Shown here: positions 8,206 through 17,141 of the stretch, piece by piece
Layout of the letters: each line of letters opens with the position of its first letter
How positions within the stretch are numbered: position 1 is the first letter of the stretch
Source: Moryella indoligenes
GTDB lineage: Bacteria > Bacillota > Clostridia > Lachnospirales > Lachnospiraceae
Direction of reading: 5' to 3'
NCBI RefSeq assembly: GCF_030812885.1
Contig: NZ_JAUSTO010000006.1
Span: 90,372-154,371, forward strand
DNA: 64,000 bases
The notes under the pieces: generated by a model
Databases searched by the model: none
The model's input: the letters and a program-made list of their open reading frames with translations, nothing else
Told to the model about the DNA's origin: nothing
Program-made: the position numbers and the translations under genes

Positions 8206-8241
8206 CTTCATCCCTCCAGTCCTCCTCAGTATACCTCTTCG

Positions 8242-8270
8242 TTGTCAGATTGGAAAGGCTGTGATAAACT
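8242..8270 (+). promoter_or_regulatory. Promoter of the ruvAB operon
   Basis: TTGTCA (8242-8247), 17-bp spacer, TAAACT (8265-8270), 45 bases before the ruvA start. No obvious LexA box (GAAC-N4-GTTC type) overlaps it. Confidence 0.6.
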
Positions 8271-8315
8271 TCAGGGAAGTGTATTACAGCTGTTCAGGCT
8301 GATCTGGAGGACGCA

Positions 8316-8930
8316 ATGATTTCATATATCAGAGGAACACTGGCTGAGACTCAAGGATCGCTGATCGTGGTCGAGGCGGGTTCTGTCGGTGTCAATATCA
8401 ATGTGCCGCTGTCGCTTGTCGAGGGGCTGCCGTCTGTCGGAGAGGAGGTCACGATCTATACCTGCCTCAGAGTGACGGATGATGCGCTCACGCTGTACGG
8501 CTTTGGTTCACGGAATGATCTGGAGATGTTCCGCCAGCTTCTGAATGTAAGCGGCATCGGACCGAAGGGTGCACTGGGGCTGCTCTCTGTGCTGACGCCG
8601 GATGAACTTCGCGTTGCAGTGGTGACGGGGGATGCCAAGGCTCTCACGAGGGCGCCGGGTGTCGGAGCAAAGACGGCACAGCGCATCATACTCGACTTAA
8701 AGGACAGAGTATCTCTGGATGAGCTCTCCTATATGTCGGAGCAGAGCGGAGGGGCGGCAGCATCATCCACGTCCCAGAGCGCACAGGCACAGCGGGAGGC
8801 GATCGAGGCTCTGGTGCAGCTCGGTTACGCGCCGACAGAGGCAGCGCGGGCGGTGCGGAAGGTGGAGAACAGTTCCGCCATGGATGCGGAGGCGATCTTA
8901 AAGGCTGCGCTGAAGGGCTTTCATTTCTGA
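8316..8930 (+). CDS. ruvA: Holliday junction branch migration protein RuvA
   Basis: A 204-residue protein of normal length. The N-terminal OB fold (MISYIRGTLAE... IYTCLRVTDDALTLYGF) is followed by the two helix-hairpin-helix motifs (LLNVSGIGPKGALGLLS and LTRAPGVGAKTAQRIILDL) and a C-terminal RuvB-binding domain after a Ser/Ala/Gln-rich linker. RuvA tetramers hold the four-way junction open while RuvB drives branch migration. CTGGAGG stands about 8 bases before the ATG. First gene of ruvA-ruvB-zapA-U32; ruvC is not in the window, as usual in Clostridia. Confidence 0.97.
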   Translation: MISYIRGTLAETQGSLIVVEAGSVGVNINVPLSLVEGLPSVGEEVTIYTCLRVTDDALTLYGFGSRNDLEMFRQLLNVSGIGPKGALGLLSVLTPDELRVAVVTGDAKALTRAPGVGAKTAQRIILDLKDRVSLDELSYMSEQSGGAAASSTSQSAQAQREAIEALVQLGYAPTEAARAVRKVENSSAMDAEAILKAALKGFHF

Positions 8931-8980
8931 AAAATTCAGAGCTGCTGCGGGATATCGTGTGAATGTACGGAAAGAGAGAG

Positions 8981-9985
8981 ATGGAACGAAAAATTATAAG
9001 CACCGAAGTGGTGAAGGAGGAGGCGAGGCTTGAGCAGAGCTTAAGACCCCGTCTTTTGAAGGACTACATCGGGCAGACAAAGCTGAAATCCATACTGAAG
9101 ATTTATATTGAGGCGGCCAGGGGACGGGGGGAGTCCCTGGATCATGTGCTCTTTTACGGTCCGCCGGGACTTGGAAAGACTACGCTTTCCGGTATTATAG
9201 CCGCGGAGATGGGAGTCAATATGAAGGTGACCTCCGGGCCTGCGATTGAGAAGCCGGGGGAGATGGCCGCGATTTTAAACAATCTGCATGAGGGAGATGT
9301 GCTCTTTGTCGATGAGATTCACCGCCTGAACCGTCAGGTGGAGGAGGTTCTTTACCCGGCGATGGAGGATTTTGCCATTGATATTATGATAGGTAAGGAA
9401 GCCGGGGCGAGAAGCATACGCCTGGATCTTCCGCACTTTACGCTGGTGGGCGCGACGACGCGGGCGGGACTTCTGTCCGCACCACTCAGAGATCGCTTTG
9501 GTGTGGTGCAGAGACTTGAGTTTTATTCGGAGGCCGAGCTTGAGGAGATCGTACGACGCTCTGCGGCAGTGCTCGGTGTGGAGATAGATCCCGCGGGCTG
9601 TAAGGAGATTGCGAGGCGAAGCCGCGGAACACCCCGCCTTGCGAATCGCCTGCTGAAGCGGGTCAGAGACTTTGCGGAGGTGAAGTACGAGGGTATCATC
9701 ACCCGGGAGGCTGCGGATTACGCGCTTGACACTCTGGATGTGGACAAGCTTGGCCTGGACAATGGGGACAGAAGCATTCTGCTCATGATGATAGAGAAGT
9801 TCGGAGGCGGGCCGGTGGGGCTGGATACCCTCGCAGCGGCGCTGGGAGAGGATGCCGGAACCCTGGAGGATGTGTATGAGCCGTATCTGCTTATGAACGG
9901 GCTCATTATGCGCACTCCGCGCGGCCGCGTGGCGACAGCGCGCGCGTACCGCCATCTTGGGATCAGTCCGGATAAACAGGAGTGA
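8981..9985 (+). CDS. ruvB: Holliday junction branch migration ATPase RuvB
   Basis: A 334-residue AAA+ ATPase of usual length. Walker A is GPPGLGKTTLS, Walker B is LFVDEIHRLN, sensor I is LVGATTRAG, the arginine finger lies in APLRDRFG, and the C-terminal winged helix ends in GLIMRTPRGR. Start: an upstream in-frame ATG at 8963 has no ribosome binding site; ATG 8981 follows a purine-rich GGAAAGAGAGAG and gives the family-typical N-terminus (MERKIISTEV). About 50 bp separate it from ruvA. It forms hexamers that pump DNA through the RuvA-bound junction. Confidence 0.97.
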   Translation: MERKIISTEVVKEEARLEQSLRPRLLKDYIGQTKLKSILKIYIEAARGRGESLDHVLFYGPPGLGKTTLSGIIAAEMGVNMKVTSGPAIEKPGEMAAILNNLHEGDVLFVDEIHRLNRQVEEVLYPAMEDFAIDIMIGKEAGARSIRLDLPHFTLVGATTRAGLLSAPLRDRFGVVQRLEFYSEAELEEIVRRSAAVLGVEIDPAGCKEIARRSRGTPRLANRLLKRVRDFAEVKYEGIITREAADYALDTLDVDKLGLDNGDRSILLMMIEKFGGGPVGLDTLAAALGEDAGTLEDVYEPYLLMNGLIMRTPRGRVATARAYRHLGISPDKQE

Positions 9986-9989
9986 AAGT

Positions 9990-10541
9990 ATGAAGGAAAT
10001 CAGAAAAAATGACGCAGAGCTTAAGGAACAGCCTGCGGTTGATGTTGTAATTGACGGAAAGGTGATTCCTCTCTCCGGCGGAGAGACAGAGTATCTGCAG
10101 CGCGTTGCGGGATATCTGGACGGGAAGATCTCAGAGCTGAAGCGCTCGCAGCAGTACGGGCACCAGAATGCGGAGCAGCGCTCCATGACTCTCAGTCTGA
10201 ATCTTGCGGATGACTGTATGCACGCGAGGGATGAGCTGCAGAGGCTGAAGTCAGAGTCGGAGGCTCATGAGTCGGAGGTCTATGTACTGAAGCGGGAGCT
10301 CGTGGAAAAGCGCATCGAGACAGAGCGCATGAAGGAGCGTCTCACTGCTTCAGAGGAAGCACGGAAGGAGATCGCAAAACAGCTGTATGAACTCTCAGGG
10401 CAGCGTAAGAAAGTCGAAGAGCAGGCGCAGGAGCTTGACAGGCTCCGGGAGAGGCTTCAGCAGGCAGAGCAGCGCGCAAAAGAGCTGAAGACACGCGCAG
10501 ACGCACTGGAACAGGAGGTCAATGAGCTCCTTGAAAAATAA
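9990..10541 (+). CDS. zapA: Cell division protein ZapA-like, with long coiled-coil tail
   Basis: A 183-residue protein. Residues about 14-70 resemble ZapA (VDVVIDGKVIPLSGGETEYLQRVAGYLDGKI), the FtsZ-ring bundling factor; the rest is a long heptad coiled coil (about residues 80-183, rich in Glu, Arg, Leu), longer than the roughly 90-residue ZapA of proteobacteria but common in Clostridia. Start ATG 9990 has AGGAG at 9978-9982, which overlaps the ruvB stop. Its own 3' end overlaps the next gene by 20 bases, so the four genes form one operon. Confidence 0.85.
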   Translation: MKEIRKNDAELKEQPAVDVVIDGKVIPLSGGETEYLQRVAGYLDGKISELKRSQQYGHQNAEQRSMTLSLNLADDCMHARDELQRLKSESEAHESEVYVLKRELVEKRIETERMKERLTASEEARKEIAKQLYELSGQRKKVEEQAQELDRLRERLQQAEQRAKELKTRADALEQEVNELLEK

Positions 10542-12792
10542 GAGAAGGATTCCGGAGCTTCTGGCTCCGGCCGGATCGCCGGAGAGCCTGAGAGCGGCAG
10601 TGAATGCGGGCGCGGACGCAGTCTATATCGGTGGAAAACGCTATGGCGCACGCGCCTATGCAGAGAATCCGGATGAGGACAGTCTGATCGATGCAATTCA
10701 TTATGCGCACCTGCATTCCGTCCGCGTGCATCTCACAGTGAATACACTGATGAAGGAAACGGAGCTTCAGGGACTCCCGACTTATATGGCGCCTTATTAT
10801 GAGGCGGGACTGGATGCCGCGATTGTACAGGATGCGGGAGCCTTTTCACTTCTGCACAGCTGTTTTCCTCTGCTTCCGCTGCATGCCAGCACGCAGACTA
10901 CGGTGACGGGGCCGGAGAGCGGGCTCTTCTGGAAGCAGCTTGGAGCAGTCAGGCTCATTCCCGCGCGGGAGCTGAGTCTTGAGGAAATTAAGGAGATCAA
11001 ACAGGTGACGGGGCTGGAGGTGGAGACCTTTGTGCATGGTGCTCTCTGCTTCTCCTATTCGGGGCAGTGTCTCATGAGCAGTCTGATCGGCGGCCGCAGC
11101 GGAAACCGGGGACGCTGTGCACAGACCTGCCGTCTCCCTTACGCTGCACACCAGGACGGAAAGAAACTGAACAGGGGAGAGGAGCGCTATCTGCTGAGCT
11201 GTCGTGATCTCTGCAGTCTGGATCTCATTCCGGCTCTGATTGAGGCCGGGATAGACAGCTTTAAGATTGAGGGGCGGATGAAGAGCCCGCGCTATACCGC
11301 CGGCGTCGTGTCAATATGGCGGCACTACCTGGATCTCTACCGGAAGGAGGGACGCGAGGGCTTTCATGTAGAACCAGGGGACAGGCGGCGGCTTCTGGAT
11401 CTCTTTGACCGGGGCGGACAGACGGAGGGTTACTATTTTCAGCACAACGGAAGGGATATGCTTGCACTGCGGGAGAAGCCTGCCTTCCGGGAGGGCAATC
11501 AGGAGCTGAATGAGGAGCTGGATCACAGCTTTGTGAATGCACGGCTGCAGCTGCCCATACAGGGAAATGCGCGCTTTGCTGCGGGAGAGGAGATGCGGCT
11601 CTCGCTCCGCTGTACGCTGCCGGATGGCTCAGAGTGCGGAGCTGCAGTCTGCGGAGCTGTGCCTGAGCCCGCAAAAAAGATGGAAGCTACGGAAGAGGAG
11701 CTGCGCGCGAGGCTCAATAAGACCGGTGACACAGACTTTTATTTTGAGCGGCTGGACATTTCTCTTCAGCCGGGACTCTTCCTCCCGGTCGGACAGATCA
11801 ATGCCTTGCGTAGAGAGGCGATTGCTGCGCTGCGGAATCGGATACTCTCGCGCAGCGAGAGAGCGGCCGTGCCGCCCGGGGAGCCGTATGTGCGTTTCCC
11901 TGTGCTGCCGGGGAACTGTGAAGCAGAAGCGGAGCGAACTGCGGAGGACAGAAGGGAAGAGAGAAGACGCACGCTTCATGTGAGCTGCGAGACGGAGGAA
12001 CAGCTCGAGTCCTGCCTGCGCTCCGGAGCCTTTGATGAGCTGAGCTTTGAGGCGGATGCTGTTCCTGCGGAGCGCTGGATGCACTATGTCCGTGAGCTGC
12101 ATCGGCAGAATAAGCGGGCGCTGCTTGCGCTGCCAGCAATCTTTCGGAGTGAGGCATATCACTACTTTCGGGACAGAGAGCGCTGTCTTTTGGAGACGGG
12201 TTTTGACGGCTTTCTGATCCGCTCCCTGGAGGAGCCGGGCTTTCTCCGACGCTGCTTTGATCAGGCGGGGCGGGAGCTCCCGGCACTGTACTATGACTTT
12301 CAGGTTTACGCAATGAACCGCCGTGCCGCACTGCTTTTTAAGGCGCATGGCGCTCACCGTCTCACGCTTCCCGTGGAGCTGAATGCGGCAGAGCTCAGGC
12401 TTCTGAACTGCGAGGACAGTGAGCTTGTGGTGTCCGGACGGCTGCCGATGATGGTCACTGCGCAGTGTCTTAAGAAGACACTGAAGGGCTGCGATCACAG
12501 ACCGGGTATGCTCACGCTTAAGGACAGACGCGGCATGGAAATGCCTGTGAAGAATCATTGCAGCTACTGCTGTAATGTGATTCTGAATGCAGAGCCACTG
12601 AGTCTCACGGGACTTCGCGCCGAGGTGGAGCGGCTGAATCCTGTTTCCGTGCGGGTGCTGCTCACAACGGAATCTGCGGCGGAGACAGAGCGTATCCTCA
12701 CCGGATGCCGGGAAGCTTTTATTTATGGAAGAGACTGTGCGGAGCCCTATCCGAGCTATACCCGCGGTCACATGAGGCGTGGGGTGGAGTAG
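10522..12792 (+). CDS. Peptidase U32 family protein with DUF3656 domain
   Basis: A 756-residue protein. The N-terminal half is the U32 TIM-barrel-like domain (ELLAPAGSPESLRAAVNAGADAVYIGG) with the cluster CFSYSGQCLMSS...NRGRCAQTCRLPY that supplies conserved cysteines. It continues with SFKIEGRMKSP, a DUF3656 insertion and a second C-terminal region with NHCSYCCNVILN. Despite the peptidase name, relatives such as RlhA and TrhP hydroxylate 23S rRNA or tRNA using prephenate-derived chemistry and an iron-sulfur centre; RlhA also has this long two-part form. Hence RNA hydroxylation is the better guess, not proven. The start overlaps zapA; AGGAGG precedes it closely. Confidence 0.85.
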   Translation: MSSLKNKRRIPELLAPAGSPESLRAAVNAGADAVYIGGKRYGARAYAENPDEDSLIDAIHYAHLHSVRVHLTVNTLMKETELQGLPTYMAPYYEAGLDAAIVQDAGAFSLLHSCFPLLPLHASTQTTVTGPESGLFWKQLGAVRLIPARELSLEEIKEIKQVTGLEVETFVHGALCFSYSGQCLMSSLIGGRSGNRGRCAQTCRLPYAAHQDGKKLNRGEERYLLSCRDLCSLDLIPALIEAGIDSFKIEGRMKSPRYTAGVVSIWRHYLDLYRKEGREGFHVEPGDRRRLLDLFDRGGQTEGYYFQHNGRDMLALREKPAFREGNQELNEELDHSFVNARLQLPIQGNARFAAGEEMRLSLRCTLPDGSECGAAVCGAVPEPAKKMEATEEELRARLNKTGDTDFYFERLDISLQPGLFLPVGQINALRREAIAALRNRILSRSERAAVPPGEPYVRFPVLPGNCEAEAERTAEDRREERRRTLHVSCETEEQLESCLRSGAFDELSFEADAVPAERWMHYVRELHRQNKRALLALPAIFRSEAYHYFRDRERCLLETGFDGFLIRSLEEPGFLRRCFDQAGRELPALYYDFQVYAMNRRAALLFKAHGAHRLTLPVELNAAELRLLNCEDSELVVSGRLPMMVTAQCLKKTLKGCDHRPGMLTLKDRRGMEMPVKNHCSYCCNVILNAEPLSLTGLRAEVERLNPVSVRVLLTTESAAETERILTGCREAFIYGRDCAEPYPSYTRGHMRRGVE

Positions 12793-12876
12793 AGCGCAGA
12801 CAGGGACGGACAGCATTACCCGCATACTGTCACGCTTAATGCCACAGTGATTATACGGCAGAAACAGAAAGAACAG

Positions 12877-12905
12877 TTGAGTTAGAACTGCGACAGGTAT
12901 ATACT
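12877..12905 (+). promoter_or_regulatory. Promoter of the Nudix-ThyX-folA-nfn genes
   Basis: TTGAGT (12877-12882), 17-bp spacer, TATACT (12900-12905). Transcription near 12912 means an ATG at 12917 would be leaderless, supporting the Nudix start at 12995. Confidence 0.7.
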
Positions 12906-12994
12906 GGGGAAGTGTTATGAGGCATTTTTATCCCTTTGTCTCAGAGTCGAAAAAAGCAGACGGAATAGAACAAGGTCACGCAGGAGGAATTGCA

Positions 12995-13426
12995 ATGGTC
13001 GAAGCAACGAGCTGCGGTGGCGTGGTGATTTTTCACGGAAAGATTCTTCTTCTCTATAAGAATTACCGAAACCGCTATGAAGGGTGGGTGCTGCCGAAGG
13101 GAACCGTGGAGGCGGGCGAGACGCACGAGCAGACAGCGCTCCGGGAGGTGAAGGAGGAGACCGGCGTCAGCGCAAGAATTATCGAATATGTCGGAAAGAG
13201 CGAATATACTTTCAATGCGCAGTCCGAAGTAATAGATAAAAATGTGCACTGGTATCTGATGAGTGCAGACAGCTACTACAGCAAGCCGCAGCGGGAGGAG
13301 TATTTTCAGGATTCCGGTTATTATAAGTATCATGAGGCCTGGCACCTTTTGAAGTTTGCAAATGAGCGGCTGATGCTGGAAAAGGCCTATGCGCGTTATC
13401 AGGAGCTGAAGAAAAGCAGGCTGTGA
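12995..13426 (+). CDS. Nudix hydrolase
   Basis: A 143-residue protein with a complete Nudix box, GTVEAGETHEQTALREVKEETG (two parts: GTVEAGE and REVKEETG around residues 38-60), which binds Mg2+ through the REVKEE glutamates. It hydrolyses a nucleoside diphosphate linked to another group; the substrate cannot be told, though the family layout (GGVVIF... WVLPKGTVE) resembles diadenosine polyphosphate or 8-oxo-dGTP hydrolases. Start ATG 12995 has AGGAGG at 12982-12987; an upstream in-frame ATG at 12917 is too close to the promoter. It is followed by a nucleotide-metabolism pair (ThyX-like, folA). Confidence 0.9.
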   Translation: MVEATSCGGVVIFHGKILLLYKNYRNRYEGWVLPKGTVEAGETHEQTALREVKEETGVSARIIEYVGKSEYTFNAQSEVIDKNVHWYLMSADSYYSKPQREEYFQDSGYYKYHEAWHLLKFANERLMLEKAYARYQELKKSRL

Positions 13427-13482
13427 GCGGCAGCCCGCTGTGTGAAAAGGCTTTTGAAGATAAACACAAGAGGAGTAAGGAT

Positions 13483-14130
13483 ATGATAAAACTGGAACGC
13501 ACCACAGTAATGAATCTCGAAAATGCGTTGCGCGGCGCCAGAAATCCCATGAATTCATGGGCACGGACGGACAGCAGCTACGATGAGGACGGAAATTATG
13601 TGCTCGGCCCGAACGACATGAGTCTCGCGATGCGTCTCAGGAAGGCGGGGACGGATCACAGAAAATACCTGCGCCAGGTCTTTGTCTCGGTGGATATCAC
13701 AGCGCCTCTCTACTGGTGGAAGGAATACGACACCTACAAGGTCGCAACCGTTGCGAATTCCTGCTCCACCATGCACAAAATCCATTCCAAGCCCTTCGAG
13801 GCGGACGATTTCTCTCATGACCAGCTCACAGAGGCAGGGGAGAAGGCGCTGAATGCAATGCTCATGGCGCTGGAAGCACTTCGAAAGGAGTTCGTGGAGA
13901 GCAAGGACAAGAGCGCCTGGTACAGCATGATACAGCTTCTGCCGGAGGGCTACAATCAGCTCAGAACCTGCACGCTGAACTACGAGACGCTCATCAATAT
14001 CTACTTTGCAAGACGGAATCACAAGCTGAATGAGTGGCACAGCTTCTGCGACTGGATCCTTACTCTTCCCTATGCGAGGGAGCTGATTCTGGGGCTCGAG
14101 TCCGGCATAGATGCGGAGGGCAGCCTGTGA
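13483..14130 (+). CDS. ThyX-like protein (diverged flavin-dependent thymidylate synthase relative)
   Basis: A 215-residue protein. I read it as a distant ThyX relative: the segment ITAPLYWWKEYDTYKV...ANSCSTMHK occupies the place of the ThyX signature RHRxxSxNExSxRY, and LPEGYNQLRTCTLNYETLIN followed by IYFARRNHKLNEWHSFCDWI parallels the ThyX C-terminus (LP...T...N...L..F...R...AQ.EIR). The RHR triad itself is absent, so catalysis as a standard ThyX is doubtful. AGGAG at 13471-13475 sets ATG 13483. Its TGA overlaps the folA GTG, a strong sign of coupled translation and of a role in folate/dTMP metabolism. Function inferred from context. Confidence 0.5.
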   Translation: MIKLERTTVMNLENALRGARNPMNSWARTDSSYDEDGNYVLGPNDMSLAMRLRKAGTDHRKYLRQVFVSVDITAPLYWWKEYDTYKVATVANSCSTMHKIHSKPFEADDFSHDQLTEAGEKALNAMLMALEALRKEFVESKDKSAWYSMIQLLPEGYNQLRTCTLNYETLINIYFARRNHKLNEWHSFCDWILTLPYARELILGLESGIDAEGSL

Positions 14131-14648
14131 ATCTGATTGTTGCCGTGGATAAAAACTGGGCAATCGGAAAGGATAATCACCTGCTGGTGAAGATTCCGCG
14201 GGATCAGAAGCTTTTTCTGGAGGAGACACTCGGGCACACGCTCATCATGGGGCGCAGAACCTTTGAGTCTCTGCCAGGGGCGCAACCGCTCTACGGAAGA
14301 AATCACATCGTGCTGTCGGGCGATGCAGGCTTTTCGCCGAAAGGGGTCGCAGTGTGCAGATCCGTGGATGAGGTGCTTCAGATGGTCTCAGATCTTCCGG
14401 ACAGTGAGCTTTTCGTCGCGGGAGGGGAGGAGATATACCGCCTCTTTCTTCCCTACTGCGAGACGGCAGATGTCACCATGGTCGATTACAGCTACGATGG
14501 CGATCGCTTCTGTCCGAATCTCGATGAGAATGAAGAGTGGAAGCTGGAGCGGGAGAGTGAGGAGGAGACATATTTCGATCTTGCCTTCTCCTTTCGGCGT
14601 TATAAAAGATGTATGGGCGGCCTGAGACGCCCGAGAACGGAGGGATAA
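14127..14648 (+). CDS. folA: Dihydrofolate reductase
   Basis: A 173-residue enzyme reducing dihydrofolate to tetrahydrofolate with NADPH. Diagnostic residues: LIVAVDKNWAIGKDNHLL at the N-terminus, the active-site acid region KIPRDQKLF, HTLIMGRRTFESLP (NADPH binding) and FVAGGEEIYRLFLP (GG motif). Start is GTG 14127, overlapping the preceding stop as GTGA, with GGAGGG at 14115-14120 and 6-base spacing. It is translationally coupled to the ThyX-like gene. Confidence 0.95.
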   Translation: MNLIVAVDKNWAIGKDNHLLVKIPRDQKLFLEETLGHTLIMGRRTFESLPGAQPLYGRNHIVLSGDAGFSPKGVAVCRSVDEVLQMVSDLPDSELFVAGGEEIYRLFLPYCETADVTMVDYSYDGDRFCPNLDENEEWKLERESEEETYFDLAFSFRRYKRCMGGLRRPRTEG

Positions 14649-14652
14649 CAGT

Positions 14653-15549
14653 ATGTACCGGATTCTTAAGAAGGAGAAGCTCGCCAAAAAAATCTGGCTC
14701 ATGGATGTTCAGGCGGACCGCCTCGCGAAGAAATGTCTTCCGGGCGAGTTCCTGATCGTCAAAATTGATGCCGTTGGAGAGCGGATACCGCTGACCATCT
14801 GTGATTACAACAGAGAGACCGGCATCGTCACCATCGTCTTTCAGGAGGTTGGCGCAAGTACCTACCGCATGGCGAGAGAGCTGAATGAGGGAGATGCCTT
14901 CCAGGATGTTGTAGGCCCTCTGGGACGACCCAGCGAGCTCACGGAGAAGAGTGAGGCAGAGCTTCAGAAGATGCACATACTCTTTGTAGCGGGCGGTGTC
15001 GGAACGGCACCTGTCTATCCCCAGGTCAAGTGGCTGAAGGAGCACGGCGTGGCTGCGGATGTGGTGCAGGGCTCCAAGAATAAGGATCTTGTGATTATGG
15101 AGAGGGAGATGCGGGAGGTCTGCGGAGATCATCTCTTCATCACAACGGATGATGGCTCCTACGGTTTTCACGGCATGGTGACCGCAAAGGTTGAGGATCT
15201 TGTGAAGAACGAAGGGCGTCACTACGATCTCTGCGTGGCAATTGGCCCCATGATCATGATGAAGTTTGTCGCAAAGCTCACGAAGGAGCTCGGCATCCCG
15301 ACGATTGCCAGTATGAACCCGGTGATGGTAGACGGCACGGGAATGTGTGGAGCCTGTCGTCTGATTGTCGGCGATGAGGTAAAGTTTGCCTGTGTGGACG
15401 GTCCGGAATTTGATGCTCATCTCGTGGACTTTGATCAGGTAATGAAACGCTCCAGAATGTACCAGACAGAGGAGGGGAGAGCCTTCTTAAAGGCACAGGA
15501 GGGTGACACGCACCACGGCGGATGCGGAAACTGCGGAGGTGAAGCGTAA
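14653..15549 (+). CDS. nfnA: NfnA-like sulfide/dihydroorotate dehydrogenase-type FAD/NAD-binding subunit
   Basis: A 298-residue ferredoxin-reductase-like protein: N-terminal FAD-binding beta barrel (GERIPLTICDYN), NAD-binding domain (FVAGGVGTAPVYP around residues 113-127) and a C-terminal [2Fe-2S] site built from GMCGACR and FACVDGPEFD. It overlaps the next gene by one base (TAATG). This pair matches NfnAB, the electron-bifurcating NADH-dependent reduced ferredoxin:NADP+ oxidoreductase, where NfnA carries NAD(H)-binding FAD and a 2Fe-2S cluster. An older name is GltA-associated dihydroorotate dehydrogenase electron-transfer-like subunit. An extra Cys-rich tail (HHGGCGNCGG) is present. Confidence 0.8.
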   Translation: MYRILKKEKLAKKIWLMDVQADRLAKKCLPGEFLIVKIDAVGERIPLTICDYNRETGIVTIVFQEVGASTYRMARELNEGDAFQDVVGPLGRPSELTEKSEAELQKMHILFVAGGVGTAPVYPQVKWLKEHGVAADVVQGSKNKDLVIMEREMREVCGDHLFITTDDGSYGFHGMVTAKVEDLVKNEGRHYDLCVAIGPMIMMKFVAKLTKELGIPTIASMNPVMVDGTGMCGACRLIVGDEVKFACVDGPEFDAHLVDFDQVMKRSRMYQTEEGRAFLKAQEGDTHHGGCGNCGGEA

Positions 15550-16949
15550 TGGATATGATGAAGAAGATTCCGGTTACGGAGCAGGAGCCGCTGGTTCGCG
15601 CAAAGAATTTCAAGGAGGTGTGCCTCGGTTACAGTGAGGAGGAGGCAGTCGCAGAGGCGGCGCGCTGCCTGAACTGTAAAAATCCACGCTGTGTCGCAGG
15701 ATGTCCGGTATCGATCGATATCCCGGCTTTTATCCAGGCGGTGAAGGAGAGAGAGTTTGAGAGAGCGGCGCAGATCATTGCAGAGAGCTCCGCGCTTCCG
15801 GCAGTCTGCGGGCGCGTATGCCCTCAGGAGACCCAGTGCGAGGGCGTCTGTGTGCGCGGCATCAAGGGCGAGGCGGTTGCCATCGGGAAGCTGGAGCGCT
15901 TCGTCGCTGACTGGGCGAGAGAGCATAAGGTTGTCTTTGAGAACAGGGCGGAGAAGAAGGGACAGAAGGTTGCAGTCATTGGTTCCGGTCCCGCAGGTCT
16001 GACCTGCGCGGGAGATCTCGCAAAGCTCGGCTATGAGGTCACGATATTCGAGGCACTGCATGAGCCGGGCGGCGTGCTGGTTTACGGCATTCCGGAGTTC
16101 CGTCTGCCGAAGGACAGCGTTGTCGCACACGAGGTGGATAATGTCAGAAAGCTTGGCGTGAAGATTGAGACCGATACGATCATTGGAAAATCCGTGTCCA
16201 TTGATGAGCTGATGGATGAGGAGGGCTATGATGCGGTGTTCATTGGCTCCGGCGCCGGACTGCCGATGTTCATGAATATTCCGGGAGAGACTGCGAGCGG
16301 CGTCTTTTCTGCAAATGAGTTCCTCACAAGAAATAACCTGATGAAGGCATTCCGCGAGGATTATGATACCCCGATTCACTGCGGAAAGAAGGTCGCTGTT
16401 GTCGGCGGCGGAAACGTTGCGATGGATGCCGCGAGAACGGCACTGCGCCTTGGCGCAGAGACCCACATCATTTACAGAAGAAGTGAGGCGGAGCTTCCTG
16501 CAAGAGTCGAGGAGGTGCATCACGCGAAGGAAGAGGGGATCATCTTTGATCTTCTCACCAATCCGACCGAGATTCTTACGGATGAGAACGGCTGGGTGAA
16601 AGGGATCCGCGTCATCCACATGGAGCTCGGAGAGCCGGATGCCAGCGGCAGAAGGCGTCCCGTTCCGATCAAGGGGAGCGAGGAGGAGATTGAGGTCGAT
16701 ACGGTCATCATGGCGCTCGGAACCTCCCCGAACCCGCTGATTTCCTCCACAACAAAGGGTCTGGATACGACACGCAAGGGCTGCATTGTCGCAGAGGAGG
16801 CAAGCGGTCAGACCACGAGAGAGGGCGTGTTTGCCGGAGGAGATGCCGTGATCGGCGCGGCGACGGTCATTCTTGCTATGGGCGCAGGCAAGACAGCCGC
16901 ACAGGGGATTGATGCATATCTCAGGAAGAAAGCAGAGAACGCAGATTGA
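15549..16949 (+). CDS. nfnB: NfnB/GltA-like NADPH-dependent oxidoreductase (glutamate synthase small-subunit type)
   Basis: A 466-residue flavoprotein. The N-terminal Cys-rich domain (CLNCKNPRCVAGCPVSIDIP and VCGRVCPQETQCEGVC) binds two [4Fe-4S] clusters. Then come an FAD dinucleotide fold (VAVIGSGPAGLTCAGDLA) and an NADPH fold (VAVVGGGNVAMDAARTA), ending with GVFAGGDAVIGAATVILAMG. No glutamate synthase large subunit is nearby, and it is one base from overlapping the FAD/NAD subunit gene. NfnB of electron bifurcation is therefore a better call than true glutamate synthase. GGAGG at 15535-15539 gives the start. Confidence 0.85.
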   Translation: MDMMKKIPVTEQEPLVRAKNFKEVCLGYSEEEAVAEAARCLNCKNPRCVAGCPVSIDIPAFIQAVKEREFERAAQIIAESSALPAVCGRVCPQETQCEGVCVRGIKGEAVAIGKLERFVADWAREHKVVFENRAEKKGQKVAVIGSGPAGLTCAGDLAKLGYEVTIFEALHEPGGVLVYGIPEFRLPKDSVVAHEVDNVRKLGVKIETDTIIGKSVSIDELMDEEGYDAVFIGSGAGLPMFMNIPGETASGVFSANEFLTRNNLMKAFREDYDTPIHCGKKVAVVGGGNVAMDAARTALRLGAETHIIYRRSEAELPARVEEVHHAKEEGIIFDLLTNPTEILTDENGWVKGIRVIHMELGEPDASGRRRPVPIKGSEEEIEVDTVIMALGTSPNPLISSTTKGLDTTRKGCIVAEEASGQTTREGVFAGGDAVIGAATVILAMGAGKTAAQGIDAYLRKKAENAD

Positions 16950-17022
16950 TTTCGGTCTGCTCTGAATCTGAATTTTTTTGAACATCTGTCAGATAAGCGG
17001 CATAAAAGCTGCAGTCCGGAGA

Positions 17023-17051
17023 TTGTTTTTTTATCGGCAATGCAGTATACT
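17023..17051 (+). promoter_or_regulatory. Promoter of pckA
   Basis: TTGTTT (17023-17028), 17-bp spacer, TATACT (17046-17051), leaving a leader of about 85 nt before the pckA start. Confidence 0.6.
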
Positions 17052-17141
17052 ACAATTGTTGTTAATGTTTTATCAATTTTCTCATTGCGGCGATGCCGCA
17101 GCAAGGATGTACTCACAGAGCACAGAGGAGGATACAGCGAA

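Noticed and set aside
16941..16979. Terminator after the NfnB-like gene
   Set aside because: A T run (16973-16979) is present, but the preceding stem is only 5-6 bp with a large loop and alternative pairings; too weak to list.
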